A stretch of DNA of 64,000 nucleotides, from the NCBI GenBank assembly GCA_905116865.2, contig CAJHNH020006224.1, positions 1-64,000 on the forward strand, in the 5' to 3' direction. Of this stretch, positions 1 to 14,110 are shown piece after piece (position 1 is the first letter of the stretch; each line of letters starts with the position of its first letter). A program made the translations under genes and the position numbers. This stretch comes from Candidula unifasciata. Taxonomy: Eukaryota > Mollusca > Gastropoda > Stylommatophora > Geomitridae. Under the pieces are notes generated by a model. The model was not told the DNA's origin. It ran no database searches and saw nothing but the letters and a program-made list of their open reading frames with translations.

Positions 1-575
1 GTTAGACACACATTGCTGTTAGACACACATTGCTCTTAGACACACGTTGCTCTTAGACACACATTGCTGTTAGACACACATTGCTCTTAGACACACATTG
101 CTGTTAGACACACATTGCTGTTAGACACACATTACTCTTAGACACAAGTTGCTCTTAGACACACATTGCTCTTAGACACACATTGTTGTTAGACACGCTC
201 TTACACATTGCTCTTAGACACACGTTGCTCTTAGACACACATTGTTGTTAGACACGCTCTTACACGTTGCTCTTAGACACACGTTGCTCTTAGACACACA
301 TTGCTGTTAGACATACGTTGCTCTTAGACACACGTTGCTCTTAGACACACATTGCTCTTAGACACACGTTGCTCTTAGACACAAGTTGCTCTTAGACACA
401 AGTTGCTCTTAGACACACATTGCTCTTAGACACACGTTGCCCTTAGACACAAGTTGCTCTTAGACACAAGTTGCTCTTAGACACACATTGCTCTTAGACA
501 CACATTGCTTTTAGACACACATTGCTCTTAGACACACATTTCTCTTAGACACACATTGCTTTTAGACACACATTG
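1..575. repeat. 17-bp minisatellite
   Basis: About 33 copies of a unit close to TTAGACACACATTGCTC, with G/C/T variants at a few positions and occasional short deletions (near 195 and 255). The array is cut by the left window edge. It contains the motif TTAGAC but is not a telomere repeat. Confidence 0.95.
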
Positions 576-720
576 CTCTTTCTCTCATATGCCTGTCCGT
601 GTTGTATCCACTCCTAATTCTCCATTCACGCATTCTTACACGTTATTTCATCTAACCTTGTGTCTTCTATCAACATTCATTCACACATAGTCTGCACAAT
701 GTTTTCCTTCTCTAGTACGA
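576..720 (-). repeat. Dispersed repeat shared with 11.7 kb
   Basis: The stretch from CTCATATGCCTGTCC to the TTCATCTAACC...GTGTCTTC block is the reverse complement of a stretch at about 11700-11810. It probably represents part of a LINE body. No frame could be assigned. Confidence 0.45.
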
Positions 721-1019
721 GTGTTCCTGTAGCTATCGCTTTTATAGTCCACGGAAAGGAAATAACCACTTATATATTTTCTGTTAATTCCCAAATCAGT
801 TAGCTCTTCAAGCTTCAGCTAGTTGCTCTTTAACTTTTTCTGTCCACTTAACAAGTGCTAGGTGTAAATTAATTACTGAAAGTAGTAATAATTCTTTTAT
901 CACTGTTTCAGGAGTATGGTGGGGCACTTAACTGCAGATTTACAGTACAAAGCTTGTGTCATATCCTGTTTCGTGGAAGTGTTACTTAAAAATGATGCAA
1001 CCAAGATAGAGCACACTCA

Positions 1020-1340
1020 GTTGCCCAGTATGATTTAATGTTGTGGAGTCTTAAGGTATCAGTGACTCCTTTAATCCGTCTTCTTTATGGTCGTCCCATA
1101 CTTCTTGGTGTCGTTACTTTCATGTTATATCATTGCTGGCATCATTTGATTCATTCTCATGAAATGACCAAACCATTTTAGTCTTTGTTTTTCAATGAAT
1201 TTAATTACAAGGGGTTTTCCAACAGTTTCTTGTAATTTTTCTTTCTCCAAGTATGCTTTTCCCAAACAGTTGCTTGTGAATTTTTCATTTATGTTTTTTA
1301 GACATTCCAAGTCCTTACTCACTGCTAGGAAGACCTGCAT
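1020..1340 (-). pseudogene. LINE 3' end, reverse-transcriptase tail
   Basis: Minus-strand reading contains IEKQRLKWFGHFMRMNQ followed by a broken basic GRP.RRR segment. This is the tail typical of non-LTR retrotransposon ORFs after the reverse transcriptase. It is the same family as the better copy at 62.3-62.6 kb. Only the end is present and it is frameshifted. Between 721 and 1019 nothing is recognised. Confidence 0.65.
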
Positions 1341-1784
1341 TATGGCGGTTCAAAGTGATTTAGATAGCTCATTGGGTTAGTATCACGCTGACAACCCTGG
1401 CTCCAAGAAAAGCTTCTGCTACCCATTTTTTTTTTTAAAGTCTGGGCTGACCTAAATACCATTGGGTAATGAAAAATTCCACCTAACTGGGAATTTAGTC
1501 CCTCTCATAAGTGCACTAGCCATTATTCTAAAATGGTTATTTATTGCTGTGGCACAGGAACATGGAAATGGATATACTTTTCCAGCTGACTCATTAGACT
1601 GAGTAAAGCTGATATTGGCCCGTGTGCTAACAAGGCCCTCACGGGGAAGCAAACAACAGTAACAATGCAGCCTATCAGGGTAGGGTTGGGCTTGGGGTTG
1701 GCTACCTCCTCCGGTAAAAAACAACCGCCACAATTACCGACCAACCACGGAAAAACCCAAAAATAAAATAGAAACAAGAGTGAC

Positions 1785-1870
1785 GGACAGAACGACCTGA
1801 CATGAGTTGGTTGAGCACCTAAGCTCCACTGGGGATAGAAGGCAAAAGAAGACGAAAAAGTTTAATATTT
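1785..1870 (+). pseudogene. LINE 3' terminus fragment
   Basis: The sequence GGTTGAGCACCTAAGCTCC followed by a GAAGAAGAC-type tail matches the end of the LINE family seen more fully at 40.9-41.3 kb (…WCELVERLSS… then GAAGAAGAA). Nothing is recognised at 1341-1784. Confidence 0.55.
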
Positions 1871-2059
1871 ATGCTAATTTTGCTTCTGTGTCCATTGTTG
1901 CTTCTTAATTTGTCTTGCCTTGACTGCGAGGTCCACAACTTTTCAGACTGAAACCTCTAAAAGAGGCCCACCCAAGAAAAACTTATCACAGACAGAAATG
2001 GTGGCTTGAGGGTCTAGCGAGGTCATTATTCCTCCTGCAAGTGACACCTGGAATACCTA

Positions 2060-2445
2060 ATTGAAAAGTAGAATCACATTACAAATACACCAGCTCTGTA
2101 AAATAATTATGATCAATTAAATCAAAATTACAGAATCACATTACAAACACACCAGCTCTATAACAAATCTAATCAATTATATCAACATTAATAGAATTAT
2201 ATTACAGACATACCAGCTCTGTAACATAATTCTAATTAATTACAACAAAATGAATGGAATCATATTACAAACATACCAGCTCTGTAAAATATTTCTAATT
2301 AATTAGATCAAAATTACAGAATCATATGACAAACACACCAGTTCTGTAATATAATTTTAAACACTTACATCAAAATTAATAGACATCATATTACAAACAC
2401 AGCAGTTCTGTAAAATAATTCTAATCAGCTAACTCAAAATTAACG
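2060..2445. repeat. ~62-65-bp AT-rich minisatellite
   Basis: Six diverged copies of a unit of the form AGAATCACATTACAAACACACCAGCTCTGTAA… followed by an AATT-rich part. Copies differ by 10-20%, suggesting an old array. Confidence 0.85.
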
Positions 2446-2625
2446 CTCAAAATGACAAGAGTACTCTTTCTTTTTCTGCATTCTGAGTCTTTTCACGTTC
2501 ATTACTGCCTCGTGGTCTACTCACATTCAACTTTTTTGTACATTTTTGTGTACACTGCTTTTGTCGCTCTTATTTGCCATTCTCTCTATATGCCCCAACA
2601 AAGGCATTCTTTGTCCATCTACCGT

Positions 2626-2830
2626 CCTTTTTAGGATGACATTCGTTATTTGAAGCCCTACCCTGGCTCTTGCCAGTGGCCGCAATATAGCCAGGCCATA
2701 AATATGGTCTAATGGCTGAACTCGGTTTCTGGGACCTCTCCACGGTGATCCTCATCCACATGGTGGCCTGTTATGTCATCGGGTGTTTATCGCTTGTGTG
2801 ATGTCCTGGTGGGGTGGAAAGTCAGTCAAA
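2626..2830 (+). repeat. Dispersed repeat R2
   Basis: About 200 bp, from CCTTTTTAGGATGA through GCCGCAATATAGCCAGGCCA and TCATCGGGTGTTTATCGC to GTGGAAAGTCAGTC. Nine copies occur in the window in both orientations. No tRNA-like boxes were seen. One end carries a small hairpin (TCGTCC…GGACGA). Superfamily unknown. Between 2831 and 3609 only AT-rich DNA is seen. Confidence 0.8.
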
Positions 2831-3609
2831 GGCATTCTATAACCCCTATCAGCCCAGAAAATTTACTTTAACAAACTTCAGTTTACCAGGGTGGCCAAAG
2901 TTGGCACTTTTGCAAGCATTTGCTATTTGACACTAGCCAAGCAGGACTGTACTTTTGTACCATGCGTACTGCTTTGGTATGATTTATAAATGTATAGCAA
3001 TATTTTACATTTTTCTGTTGAACCTACAGAAGAAAAAAAAAGAGATCAGAAGTTTTAAAAAAAAAATTAGGAGTGATGCAACTGCTGATACAAATGTACC
3101 AGCTGACATGATTAGTCAAGTGCACTTTTGTTTCATTTTCAAAGACAACTGGCAGATGATTTCCTTTCATGTCTTTTATTGCAGTTTAACATTCCAGTTT
3201 ATATTATGCTCAATCTTTTCAAACTGCTGTTTAAGTTTTCAATATGAGCGCAAAAGTATAAATTTAGCTCACATAGTGGTGATAACGATAAAGATACTCC
3301 TAATAAAATGAAATGAGAGTAAATATCACCAGAAAAATTGTCTGCACTCAACATCTTCTGTACAGAAAATGACATTTCAAAAAGCATATCTTTTGATGTC
3401 ATAAACAATGATTTTGCAAGTGGGAAAAAAATGTTTTAACCTCTTACTTAGAGCCATTAAGAGAATTATAAAATATAATTTCCGTGGTTTTGCAAAAACG
3501 TTCTTTATTATGTCTTTTAAAAAAAACTAAACATTAACAAATTAGTATTTTCCTATACACATATATGTGTGCATATATATATACTCACAGATATATAATA
3601 ATATATATG

Positions 3610-4035
3610 TTTTCCTAGATTAGCCAGGTTTAGATTTAGATGATGGATCAACATCCTGACACAAGGTTAGTAACCCATAAGTGCTCCCTTCTACTTCTGA
3701 CTAAAGCCTGAGTCTGAAAATCTCAGAGCAGCGCACGAACTCCGAAGCAACGGCAAGGATCGTGAAATACTTTGGGTAGTTTTTTTAACTTCAAATTTTG
3801 TCCGGGCAGTGCTGTTAGACTACTCATTTTCAATTTCAAACTGCCTAGGGATTTTTTTCTACGTGCCTAACAATACACACAGGCGTCCGATCTTACTACC
3901 CAGCGACCAGGAGAAATTACCAGAAGTCTTCATGAAAAAAAAAATCCCAGCCTTTCATGGGTCTTTAAACTGGGACCTGTAGCAATCAAAGCGGATGCCA
4001 TGCCTCAAGACCAAGCAGCCCCCCCACCCCCCCCC
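3610..4035 (-). mobile_element. tRNA-SINE family S6
   Basis: About 420 bp, homologous over its length to 56440-56870. The tRNA-like head is at the right (minus strand) and is degenerate here. The body carries AATACTTTGGGTAG and CACACAGGCGTCCGATCT. A C-rich run (4020-4037) sits just outside the head, so the minus-strand 5' end is oligo-G. Confidence 0.75.
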
Positions 4036-4309
4036 CAGATCAGCTAGTGTAAATTAAAATGGTAGGGGCCTCAGGGCTTTGTATAGCTTAGGTCTCATGA
4101 AGTCACTGCTAGCCTGAAATCATCGAGGTGGCTAGGTCAGTTTTAAAAAGCTATGATGACTTGTGCTATATGGCTTCCAACACACATGCAGAAAGCTTGA
4201 ACAGTCAGGGGGAAGAGAAGCAGTCAATAGCACTGTAATTATAAGGTCAAATGACAAATTCAAGAGTTGTGACTGCTGTGTCTGTTCCACAAATAACACC
4301 TGACAATTT

Positions 4310-4552
4310 GGCAGTGTGTGTATGTGAGTGTGTGTGTGAGTGTGTGTGAGTGTGTGTGTGTGAGTGAGTGTGAGAGTGAGTGTGTGTGTGTGTGAGTGTG
4401 TGTGTGGTGTGCGTGTGTGCATGTGGGATATTGAGGGTGTGTGTGGGGTGTGTGTGTGTGTTGGTGTGGTGTGTGTGTGTGTGGTGGGGGGATGGGGGTG
4501 TGGGTGTGTGTGTGTGCATGCGTGCATGAGTGCGTGTGTGTGCTTGCGCGCG
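4310..4552. repeat. (TG)n-rich compound microsatellite
   Basis: TGTG runs mixed with GAG and GGG interruptions for about 240 bp, ending in a CGCGCGCA stretch. Likely to form Z-DNA. It lies just downstream of the last SAMM50 exon seen. Confidence 0.95.
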
Positions 4553-4886
4553 CACATGTGTGTTTATGCAGGGCTTTATTTTTCTTTAAAAAAAGGTATC
4601 TGTACTCACCAGTGTCTAAACAAGAAGGCAGTACTCACTACAAGGTGTCTATTACAGTACTGCTAGGAAATCAAATGTGATGCCTAAAAACAAATGGTAC
4701 TGCACACTCCCAGGAAAATAATATATATGTGAATGCATAAGTGGTGCGTGTTGTTGTTTTATTTGCGTGGGTATTTGAGTATTGGGGTAGGGTGTTTGTG
4801 GGTATGAAGGTGTTTGTGGGTATGAGTGTGTGTGTGTTTGAAAATAAAATCTTCATTAAATAAAATTCTAAGGTTAAACAACTTAC

Positions 4887-4970
4887 AGTATCCCAAGGTA
4901 GAGAAACATTCCACTGAGAGGTTCCATTCTGCTTTGCATACTCTACATTACCTCCCAAACTAGAATACTC
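4887..4970 (-). CDS. SAMM50: SAMM50 exon, mid-barrel, last one seen
   Basis: Twenty-eight codons, phase 0, with an ATTGCAG acceptor and an ACT|GTAAGT donor. EYSSLGGNVEYAKQNGTSQW aligns with human [20 protein letters not shown]. The G-G-[DN]-V core is kept. The next exons should carry the conserved FYLGG..SVRGF segment. None was found down to base 1, so they probably lie outside the window or have been lost. Confidence 0.85.
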
Positions 4971-7900
4971 CTGCAATTGAGAATATTATAAATAACCCCA
5001 GAGATGTGGTTTTACAGATTTTTGTTGTACATATTCTGCTTTGTGCCGCCAGGGGTTGCAAGTTAAGAAATGATCACTATTCGAGGTAGAGTACACTTGA
5101 TTGCAAAACTATTTAGACTTAGTTTTTCTTCTTCTTTTGTCTTCTCACTGTTACCGGATTGTAACCCAGTTTCGTGGTTTTCTGTATTTGTATTGCGCTT
5201 CTCGGGTGCGTTGATTGGTAGATTTGTTCAACTTTTTGCAGGTTTCATCTACAACATTTATCCATCTTTTTGTTGGTCTCATCAAACTGGGCTCTAGAGC
5301 TAATAAAACAATTTTGCAACAAAAGTGCTTCAAATGATTTGTGAAGGATGACTCATGAAGTAGTACTATCTTTAGGTTAGGCTTAAAGGACCGAAAACTT
5401 TTTTACACTACTAGCAAATCAGGCACATGGTGATCTATGCCTTAAAGCATATCCATTCCAGCGCAGAGTCCGCAAGTCCCTTGAGAATCGCTGTATGTTC
5501 ATCCTCGGGACCCAAACACCTAGAGGGACGGAACTGTCATCTACGATTCTCACGTGACGGCTTTTGGCATTCCCAGGCTACATTTTCTTGGTCCAAACGT
5601 GCCTCTTCATCCCACTGACAAGACATTAATGTGGCTGCTTCGGGATACATGAGTTAAGTGATTTTGTGTATTCGTGGAGGTTTGTTTGATTTATGTTTGT
5701 GCTGATGAAGACTCTCTAGCTGCAACATTCACTTTTTGTTTGTGTTTGCTGTGAAGTTCACTGATCTACTTTTTTGTTCGGTTTTTATATCTTTCCGTGC
5801 CTTTAAGTAAGCATGTCAAACTGGTTGCCTGCGTGCCGCATGCGGCACTTGGCAAGCTCACCTGCAACCCGCATAAAGGAAATATTCTGCAATAATTGTT
5901 TATAAATTACTTCAATTAGTTGTCGTGTGTGACAAAAATATGACCTATATGGCTTTCGGGAGAACCTTCATTCTGACATGTTGTTTTAAAGGACCCTGTT
6001 TACAACACTTGCAAATCAGGCCCATGGTGTTATATCTTAATAGTTAAATACTTAACATATAGGAAGATCATAACATAAACTACAATTACAGATTTTACAG
6101 AATTTTATGTGGCACAAATGTCCTGTGGTCATGAAAGGCTAAAACTAGTAGTTGACTTGTTTTACGTCCTGAGGTGATTTCCACAATATTCCCCATTTTC
6201 TTGTCTCAAAATTTTAGATACAATGTATAAAGAAAATAATGTCACAAAATGTAAGAAATAAATACCTGACTGGTCTGCCATAAGATCCCAATAGATGGTA
6301 AGACTGAATCATCTCTGGAGTCAATGGAAAAAATATGCTGGAAAATAAATAGATATCTGAAAAAGGAAGGCAGATCTAGAAAGAAAAAAAAATTGTGAAA
6401 CACTACTTGTCTTCATCTTCTTTTGTTTACCGAGTGTAAACTCCGGCGGAAACTTCTGGATGTTCGTCCACACCTGGACTCTAGTCCTGTTCCAGAAACT
6501 GAGTGTTGCATGCACATCTGTTTCACACGTCTGACATATGTAAGCAGACTGTTGGTTCTTTGCCTTTCAGGCAGATCTACTCTGACTTTGAAGGAAACTC
6601 GCAATCAGTCCACTCTTGCAACATGCTTTTGGGTAGGCAGTGGGTCTATTCTTATTTTCCCTACATGTTGACTGATGACTCAATAAAGCTTGGTTAATAT
6701 TGTAACTGTTTAATTATTAGCACTCATCAACAAATATTTATAATTTCTTCTTCTTTGTTCTTCTTCATGTTCATCAGCTGGAATGTTCCCAGGTGGAAAT
6801 TTCTGCATCTCACCCACTTCTGGACTGTAGTCCTTTTCCAGAACCAGAGAGTTGCGTGTGCATCCATGTTACAGATCTGACTTATCTGTATGCAGAGGGT
6901 TGGTTCCTTGCCTCTTAGGCAGATGCACTTTGACTTCGAAGGAAGCTCCCAATCAGTTGACTCTTACTAAATCCTTTTTGGTAGGCAGGGGATCTATTTT
7001 TGTTTTCTCCATAAAAGGGCCCCGGAACCCACACAATGATGTATCATTTAATATCCTGAGTTCATTGGTTTGTCTTGTCTGTTGCATTTTCCAGTCACAG
7101 TTTGTTATATTTAGTTATCCCTTGATAAAGACCTTTTTCTTTGCGCATCTGTTCCATTTTTTTGTTGTTGAGCTATCTAGTACATTTTATGCTGTATGTA
7201 CTTCTTACCCTAATAGGGAATCTTTGTAGCAAAGTGGGTAACCTGTTTACCTATTGCTCTGAAAGTTGTGGTTCTAGTTCAGACTCCCTCAACAGGATTG
7301 TGAGTGCAGATGATTAAAATATCTCAGGGGGTCACTGCTTGAGCTCTAGAGTTCATGCTATGCACAACGCTCTCACCGCGAAGCAACCATATGAGATAAA
7401 ATAATTCCTAATATTTACAGAAATGTTGAAAGCTTGAATAATCTCTTGGTGTTTTTTTTAAACAAAATATTGTGTCCATTATAATAATCCTAAAGTAGTA
7501 GAAAATGAATGAAACTTGAAATATTCTGTTCACTAAAAAGAAGACATCAATAAACATTTTACAAAAGAATCTGACTTGCTGCTGAAGACGGGGGATGGAG
7601 CGCTTACGGGAATGTCATGAGTGCTATGATGTCCTTTCTTAGCTTATAACATCTAACTCAAAAAGAATTTCATGCATCATTATAACTTCATATATTCGCC
7701 TTTGCCGGTGCCAAGACTAGATAAAGGAAGGAGTGTTGGCTGTTGGGCCAGAAAGACCACAAATAGGAAGCAATTCCAGAAACTAAGAATTGAAAACAGA
7801 ACTAGATTGCAGCGCTGGTGTACATAACGTAACCATTATGGTTGTGAAGGTGTGTCGATTGAAGCTCTAACGCATAAATCCCGTCATCTTTCTCTGTCTT

Positions 7901-10900
7901 ACACTTGATGAATAAATGTTCAAGGTTCTTCTTTGCCCTCCTTACCTTTGACTACCCCCCCCCCCTTTTTTTTTTTCTAATGTTCCTTGAAGTAGTCTTT
8001 GCAATTGAATTATGTCTCACCACATCCCGAACCAAGCTAGCTTGCGGCCGTTATGGGTGCCGCCCTTATTATATCTTCTTCAAGGACTGAGCAGGGAGGG
8101 TATCAGGGATCTGCCCTGCCATTCATACTGAGCTATTTTTATCATCCGGGATGGGACAAACTGATCAATCGAACCCATGTGACAAATAACAGCACTACTG
8201 GCTGATCATGACAATGACCTTTATACTGGACTTGAGTGAAAATCCTGACTGCTCACGCACAGCAAAAGATGTATTTCTTGACAGTGTCCGCAGGTCTCTC
8301 CATATGCCCTCCCACTGCAAAGTCTGGGAGTCCATTAATGTGCGAAACTGGTAATACACACAGGAATATAAATCTTAGTAATATTCATAACCGAAAAGGT
8401 AAAAAGGTAAAGTCGGGAGATGTGAACCAGCGTCACTGCACACGGTTATAAACCATAAGTGCTCTGCCACCAGTACGGACAGCTGATAAGAATTGTCCGC
8501 CCGTGTCGCCGTTCGCACGTAACTCTGTAGCTACAGCGACGTTCCTCCATTTACCCCAGAGTGTCACTCTGGTACCCATTTCCAGGAGGCTGGGTGAACC
8601 CCGGGAACCGCCCGGTTTCGAACACCGACCGTGGGCTGCAGCGAGTCGCAGCTGGATTTGAAAGCGAGCTTCTTATCGACTGCGCTAACGCGGCCCCTCA
8701 TTCATAACCATCTCTGGTCTGATGTCACATAACTGTCATAAAAAAGGGGTCTTTCCTTCAAAGTTGGAGTACATCCACCCGAGAAGCCAAAAACCAACAC
8801 TGTCAAAATAAAGATTGTTTCCTTCAAAGTTGGAGTACATCTGCCTGAAAGCAAAAAAAAAATAATAATTTGTATACAAATAAGCCAGATCTGTAAAACT
8901 GATGTGCACATAAAACTCAATCTGGATCAAGACCAAAGTCCAGTGGTGGACAAATGACCAGAACCTTCCACCGGAGTGTTTTATAGCTGGAGAAGGCTAA
9001 GAAGATGTCACGGTCGTCATTATGTGTTGTACTGACTGGCATTAGCGAATATGCCTCTTCATATCTAACAACTTCTAAAAGAATGCATAAATTAGAGCTG
9101 ACCCCTTTCTATGCAATGATAAAAGTTTTTCAAAAATCTTTTCTTGCTGTTGTCTGTGATCTCTGTTTTCCAGTTCTCACAAAAGTTACCAATTGTTGTT
9201 TTTTCTAAATATTCCCCTTCCCCCTTTCCTAAAATACACCCAAATCCCCCCCCCCCTCCCTCCCTCCCCCAACCCCCCAAAAAAAATTACCCAAAATTAT
9301 ATAATAAATCACAAGGTGATTTTTGTTCCTTCAAGCTCATAAAACCATAAAACAAACTAAATGTTTATTTGAAAATGAACTAATGACATTATTCTCTTGA
9401 CATTTTATAACATGAGTCCAAATGGCAAGTGAAGAAAAGTAACACAATAGCCTGCCATGCATGTCAAATTAGGAAATTCAGCAGGGGTGGCAGGAGACTG
9501 GTTACTTTGTTCTGTAGCAAACTCCCACGGGAAAAATCCAAGCATTCATGCTACTATGATCTTGATGATATGTTTTACTTATAAATTTTTCACATGATAG
9601 TAGCGGTCTTAACAAACTATGCCAAGTCCTCCTATACTCTGCTATCCCTAGCAGTTCCCTTCATGCCTGAGGTATATTATTTACCTCTGTTTCGATTCCT
9701 TTTTTCACGTCTTAAGAAATTTTTTTTTTGGGGGGGGGGGGTGGGGTGGGGGGGGGGGGGAACTCCACAGGAAGATGCAATTATGCTATCAACAAGTTTA
9801 TCTGAAATGCATTTTACACAATGCCAGCGCCTTTTCCTCCCCTTTCTGACTAACTGGTATCGGACTAGTCCATCCACGAGCATCTGTCATACTATTTGAG
9901 CCAAATAGTTTGTTGGAACCAACAGTGTTAGACAAAGTTTGGGTGAAACCAACAGTGTTAGATAACAGTGTTATTTTCTGTTCTAGAGAGGCATATGAAT
10001 CACAGCCAATTAGGGCCGGAGATAAAGTTTCTCCTCTCTACGGCATAAAGTATGGGCAGTATTGTAGACTGTGTGTTGTCCTCGTAGCATGTTCCCTCCC
10101 TCGGCCAGCCTTGTTTACTCCAATGGAAAATATCAATAATTTTTTTAAAATTTTTTCAAAATTGTATTAAATCAAGAGAATATGACTAGAATGATCATCA
10201 GAGGGGATGAAAAAGATGTACATGAATGTAACCAAATATTTTGACCAAAATCTTTATCGAAGGGCTACTAAATACAACATAAGACTGTGGCTAGGAAACT
10301 CAACGGGCAAAACAATACAGCTTATAAACAACCACGGTCAACAGGAACCCAGAAATATGCCATACAAGGAAACAATGAACATCATCAAGTGACCTGCTAA
10401 CTGGCATGGGAAATCATGCCTATTCACAATCTGCAATCTTCAACAGCATGCACTAGTTCGTGTGCTGATACCCCTCTGTGCTATGACAAAAGGCTGTCAA
10501 AAATCATCTTGTGCTGTTCTCTTCTGTCTCTTTTTTTTCCACAGATCTTTCCGGTGGTTACAGTATGTTCCTGATTCCTTCTTCCCATATCATAACCAAC
10601 AAGTGACATCTGTCTCTTTCTGATGTTGGTAATAAGTTGTATTCAAGTTCTCACCTCTTTCAAAACATCTGGTTTGCTCTTTTTGGCTGTATCACCCGTA
10701 TTTATGTCGGCACTTTAAATTATTAGAAAAAAAGCAATCTGAAAGAGCTGTTAGATCAGGAAAGCAGTGCTCTGTCCATCACCTGACATGGCTTCCCTCC
10801 AGCTGCCAGCCACATACAAGGCTAAGAGGGTCATGTGGTGAGAACAAGAAACATGATTTTTTTTCAGTTTTTTTTTTACGTCCACCATCTGTTAACTCGG

Positions 10901-13494
10901 CAGACAGTTCTGGTTGTTTGTATCCTTCTGGACTTCAAATTTTGTTCCAGAACTTGAGTTGTGCATGTACATCCATTTTACAGATCTGGATTATTTGTAA
11001 GCAGATTGTTGGTTCCTTGCCTCTCATGCGGTAGCCCTCTGACTTAATGGAAATACTGCTAAATAGTCAACTTTCATAACATGCTTGTTGGCGGCAGTGG
11101 GTCTATTCTTTTGTCCCCGACAATAAGAACCTGGAACCCACACAGGGAGCAAGTGTTTTAAAAGGTTAAACAAAAAAGCGAAGGACTTACAGTGAGAGAA
11201 ACAGTCGTACCCTTGTCTCTCAGCTTGTATCCGCTTCATGGAAACTGCATGGAATTGGTAGGCGGTGCAACCAAAATTGGTGAGATTGTGTCAATGATTA
11301 TTAATTTTGAACGAAACACTTAAAGTTTTAACACAGAAACTGTAAACAGGTGAAGACAATGATGTAGTGGATGCTACTGTAGGAACCCTGCTCTGGGAAA
11401 ATGTGATGTTCCCAACTCAGAAGACAAAGAGGATGGAGGTGGAGGCAGTCACTATAGTTCTGAAGTGGGTAGCAACAACAACAAAAAAGAGTTATCAGAG
11501 GAATTACTGTGTCTAATTCTCAGCTGGTACTGCAGAAGGTTTAAAATGGACAAATGTCGCATGAGTAGATACCAAGCATCAGCATGTCAATATTTAAGGG
11601 TCTAGCCTGAACATACTGTCCGACATGCAGGAGTGTGAGGGAATGAAAGAGCTGATTTTTTTTTGGCAACAATAGCTCACGCTGGACAAAGGAGACATTA
11701 CAAAGACCATTTATGAACAAATGCGGACAGAAGACACGAGGTTAGATGAAATAACATGCATAAGAATGTGTGAATGGACAATTAGTAGGAGTTGATCTGG
11801 CAAGGAGGGACATGAGAAGTATCAATGTGCTAACAGTTAGCATCTACACCTAGACATTTGCTAGGAAGATAGAGCATCTGTGGGTATGTCCAGTGTGCTA
11901 TGATGGCGATTCTTAAATCAGTAATTAGGCAAACAGCACCATCATTTCACCATACACGTCAAGTCTCCTCAAGTGTGGGTGTTGAATAAATCCACCATCA
12001 TCGTGTCCATCTGCTGTGACTGCCATTTTTAAAGTGTGCAAGGTTTGGGTGCTGAATATACCCACCATCATCCTGGCAACTGGCTGGGACTCTCATTCCC
12101 AAAGTGTGCAAGGTGTGGGTGCAGAATATACCCACCATCATCCTGGCAACTGCCTGGGACTCTCATTCCCAAAGTGTGCAAGGTTTGGGTGCTGAATATA
12201 CCCACCATCATCCTGGCAACTGCCTGGGACTCTCATTCCCAAAGTGTGCAAGGTTTGGGTGCTGAATATACCCACCATCATCATAGCAACTGGCTGTGAC
12301 AAGGTATGTTCTCCTCTGTAGTCTTTATCGTTGACAATGAATGTCTGGGAGATAACAAGAAGTCACCTCATCCCAACATTATTTGTCATTTAGTAGAACA
12401 TTTGAAGGACAACATAATGCCGACTGTCTTTACTTCAGAGGAATTTACCTGGTACCTATTTAAGGCTGGGTCAATCTCGGAGCCAAGGTAAATTTTTTTA
12501 ATGCCCAGTTCAGTTCAGATTTGAACCCATGACCTTCATGTGAGCCTCTAGCGGAAAAAGAAAAAAATATTATTAATAGAAAGTAGAGGTATCATAGTGA
12601 TTAGCATGCATGCTAATTGAGGTGGATTTCTAGAAATTGACCTCGGCTATTAGTATGATGCAGACCACAGCATCTGCTAAATGCTGATTGATCTATAAAA
12701 AAAACATTGGTTACTTCCATTTTTGTTCACCTCAAACAAAGAAAATTCAGGAGTTCCCGGGATAGTCCAAACACATAACGTGACATCAAGATGTTTTTTT
12801 TCTTTTGTGGTTTATTTCGGATTTCTTTATATAATGTGTGTTGTGATAATCTTAAACCGAACCCTAACCCTAAATCCTAATGCCCAACCTTAACCCGTGC
12901 TAAATATAGCCACCTTAAATATAACTACCATCTTTGTTTGGGGTGACTTAATATTGAAGTACTAACAAAATGAAAGGCTAGTGCCATGTACCCAGTATGC
13001 CTCAAGATGTGGAAATGGCACCTTGACCTTTACATATGTAATAATTAACAGAAATAATAATAAATTAATGAACAAAAGAACCAAATTATGGATTTTCAAT
13101 TCTCCAGTTTTTCCAGCTTAAACATACGCCAGTGAAAGCTGGAGAGCCATAAGAGACATGAAACGAAAGATAAATGCATTTGAAAACAAGTGCTTAAAGG
13201 AAATGATGGCCATAAAATGGGATGAGTCCAAAAAGGCGTCAAGAAAAAAGAGAAATTTCTGGGCAACCACTAGTATCAACAGTTATAAGGCACAGAAGAT
13301 GCAGAGAATCACCACTAAACAGGGACTGAAATAGGACATAGAGGGGAATGAATTAATGAGGTTGTCCAAGAGAAACCATAAGGAGAATGTTGATAAAAGA
13401 AGCCAAAGGTGCTGGACTGGATTCCATAGATAATATTGAACTGACTGCACAGGAAAGAATGGAATGGAGGAATATAATGCGAGCCCTATATGAC

Positions 13495-13560
<66 letters not shown>

Positions 13561-14030
13561 TAAATATTCCCAAAAATAAACATGTGTATGCAAACAAAAA
13601 CCTGCTTACATACAAGAGATCTGGATTATTGTTTAGCGGTTTCTTCTTCTTCGCGTTCACCAGCTGTAATTTCCAGTTCTGGTTGTTTGTCCTCTTTTGG
13701 ACTGTAGTCCTTTTCTAGAACTTCAGTGTTGCGTGCACATCTATTTTACATCTGACTCATTTGCATCAGGACTCTTGGTTCCTTGCCTCTCTGGTAAGAT
13801 TCACAATCAGTTGACTCTTATGACATGATTTTGGGTAGGCAGTGTGTCTATTCTTGTTTTCCTTACAATGGGGCCCCAGAACACACACAGGGATAGCAGT
13901 TTCTGAAAGGCAGCGCTGAATAGAATAGAGAAATGGACTGTGAGTCTAAAATAACTTATAATGGTACAGCAGAACAATGATGATGATGAATAAAATAAAG
14001 AAAGAGTGTGTGTGTGGTGAATTGGGGAGG

Positions 14031-14110
<80 letters not shown>

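Noticed and set aside
1..575. CRISPR-like or telomeric array
   Set aside because: Direct 17-bp tandem with no spacers, and not TTAGGG; the host is a eukaryote.
4364..4680. Cys/Val-rich open frames on the plus strand and His/Thr-rich ones on the minus strand
   Set aside because: They are the TG/CA microsatellite translated.
9480..9560. Minus-strand FPWEFATEQSNQ resembling the FPWSSLRE segment of SAM50
   Set aside because: No convincing acceptor, and the donor would not fit the next exon. The resemblance is short and may be chance.
9677..9883. Minus-strand frame with RKGRKRRWHCVKC, reminiscent of a piggyBac-type C-terminus
   Set aside because: Only one cysteine pair and no TTAA-flanked ends were found; too little to call.
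11191..11244. Candidate SAMM50 exon with good acceptor (ATGCAG) and donor (ACT|GTAAGT), reading SMKRIQAERQGYDCFSH
   Set aside because: Length 54 nt keeps the phase. The only stop-free frame needs phase 1 on both sides, but the flanking exons need phase 2 in and phase 0 out. Similarity to SAM50 is weak.
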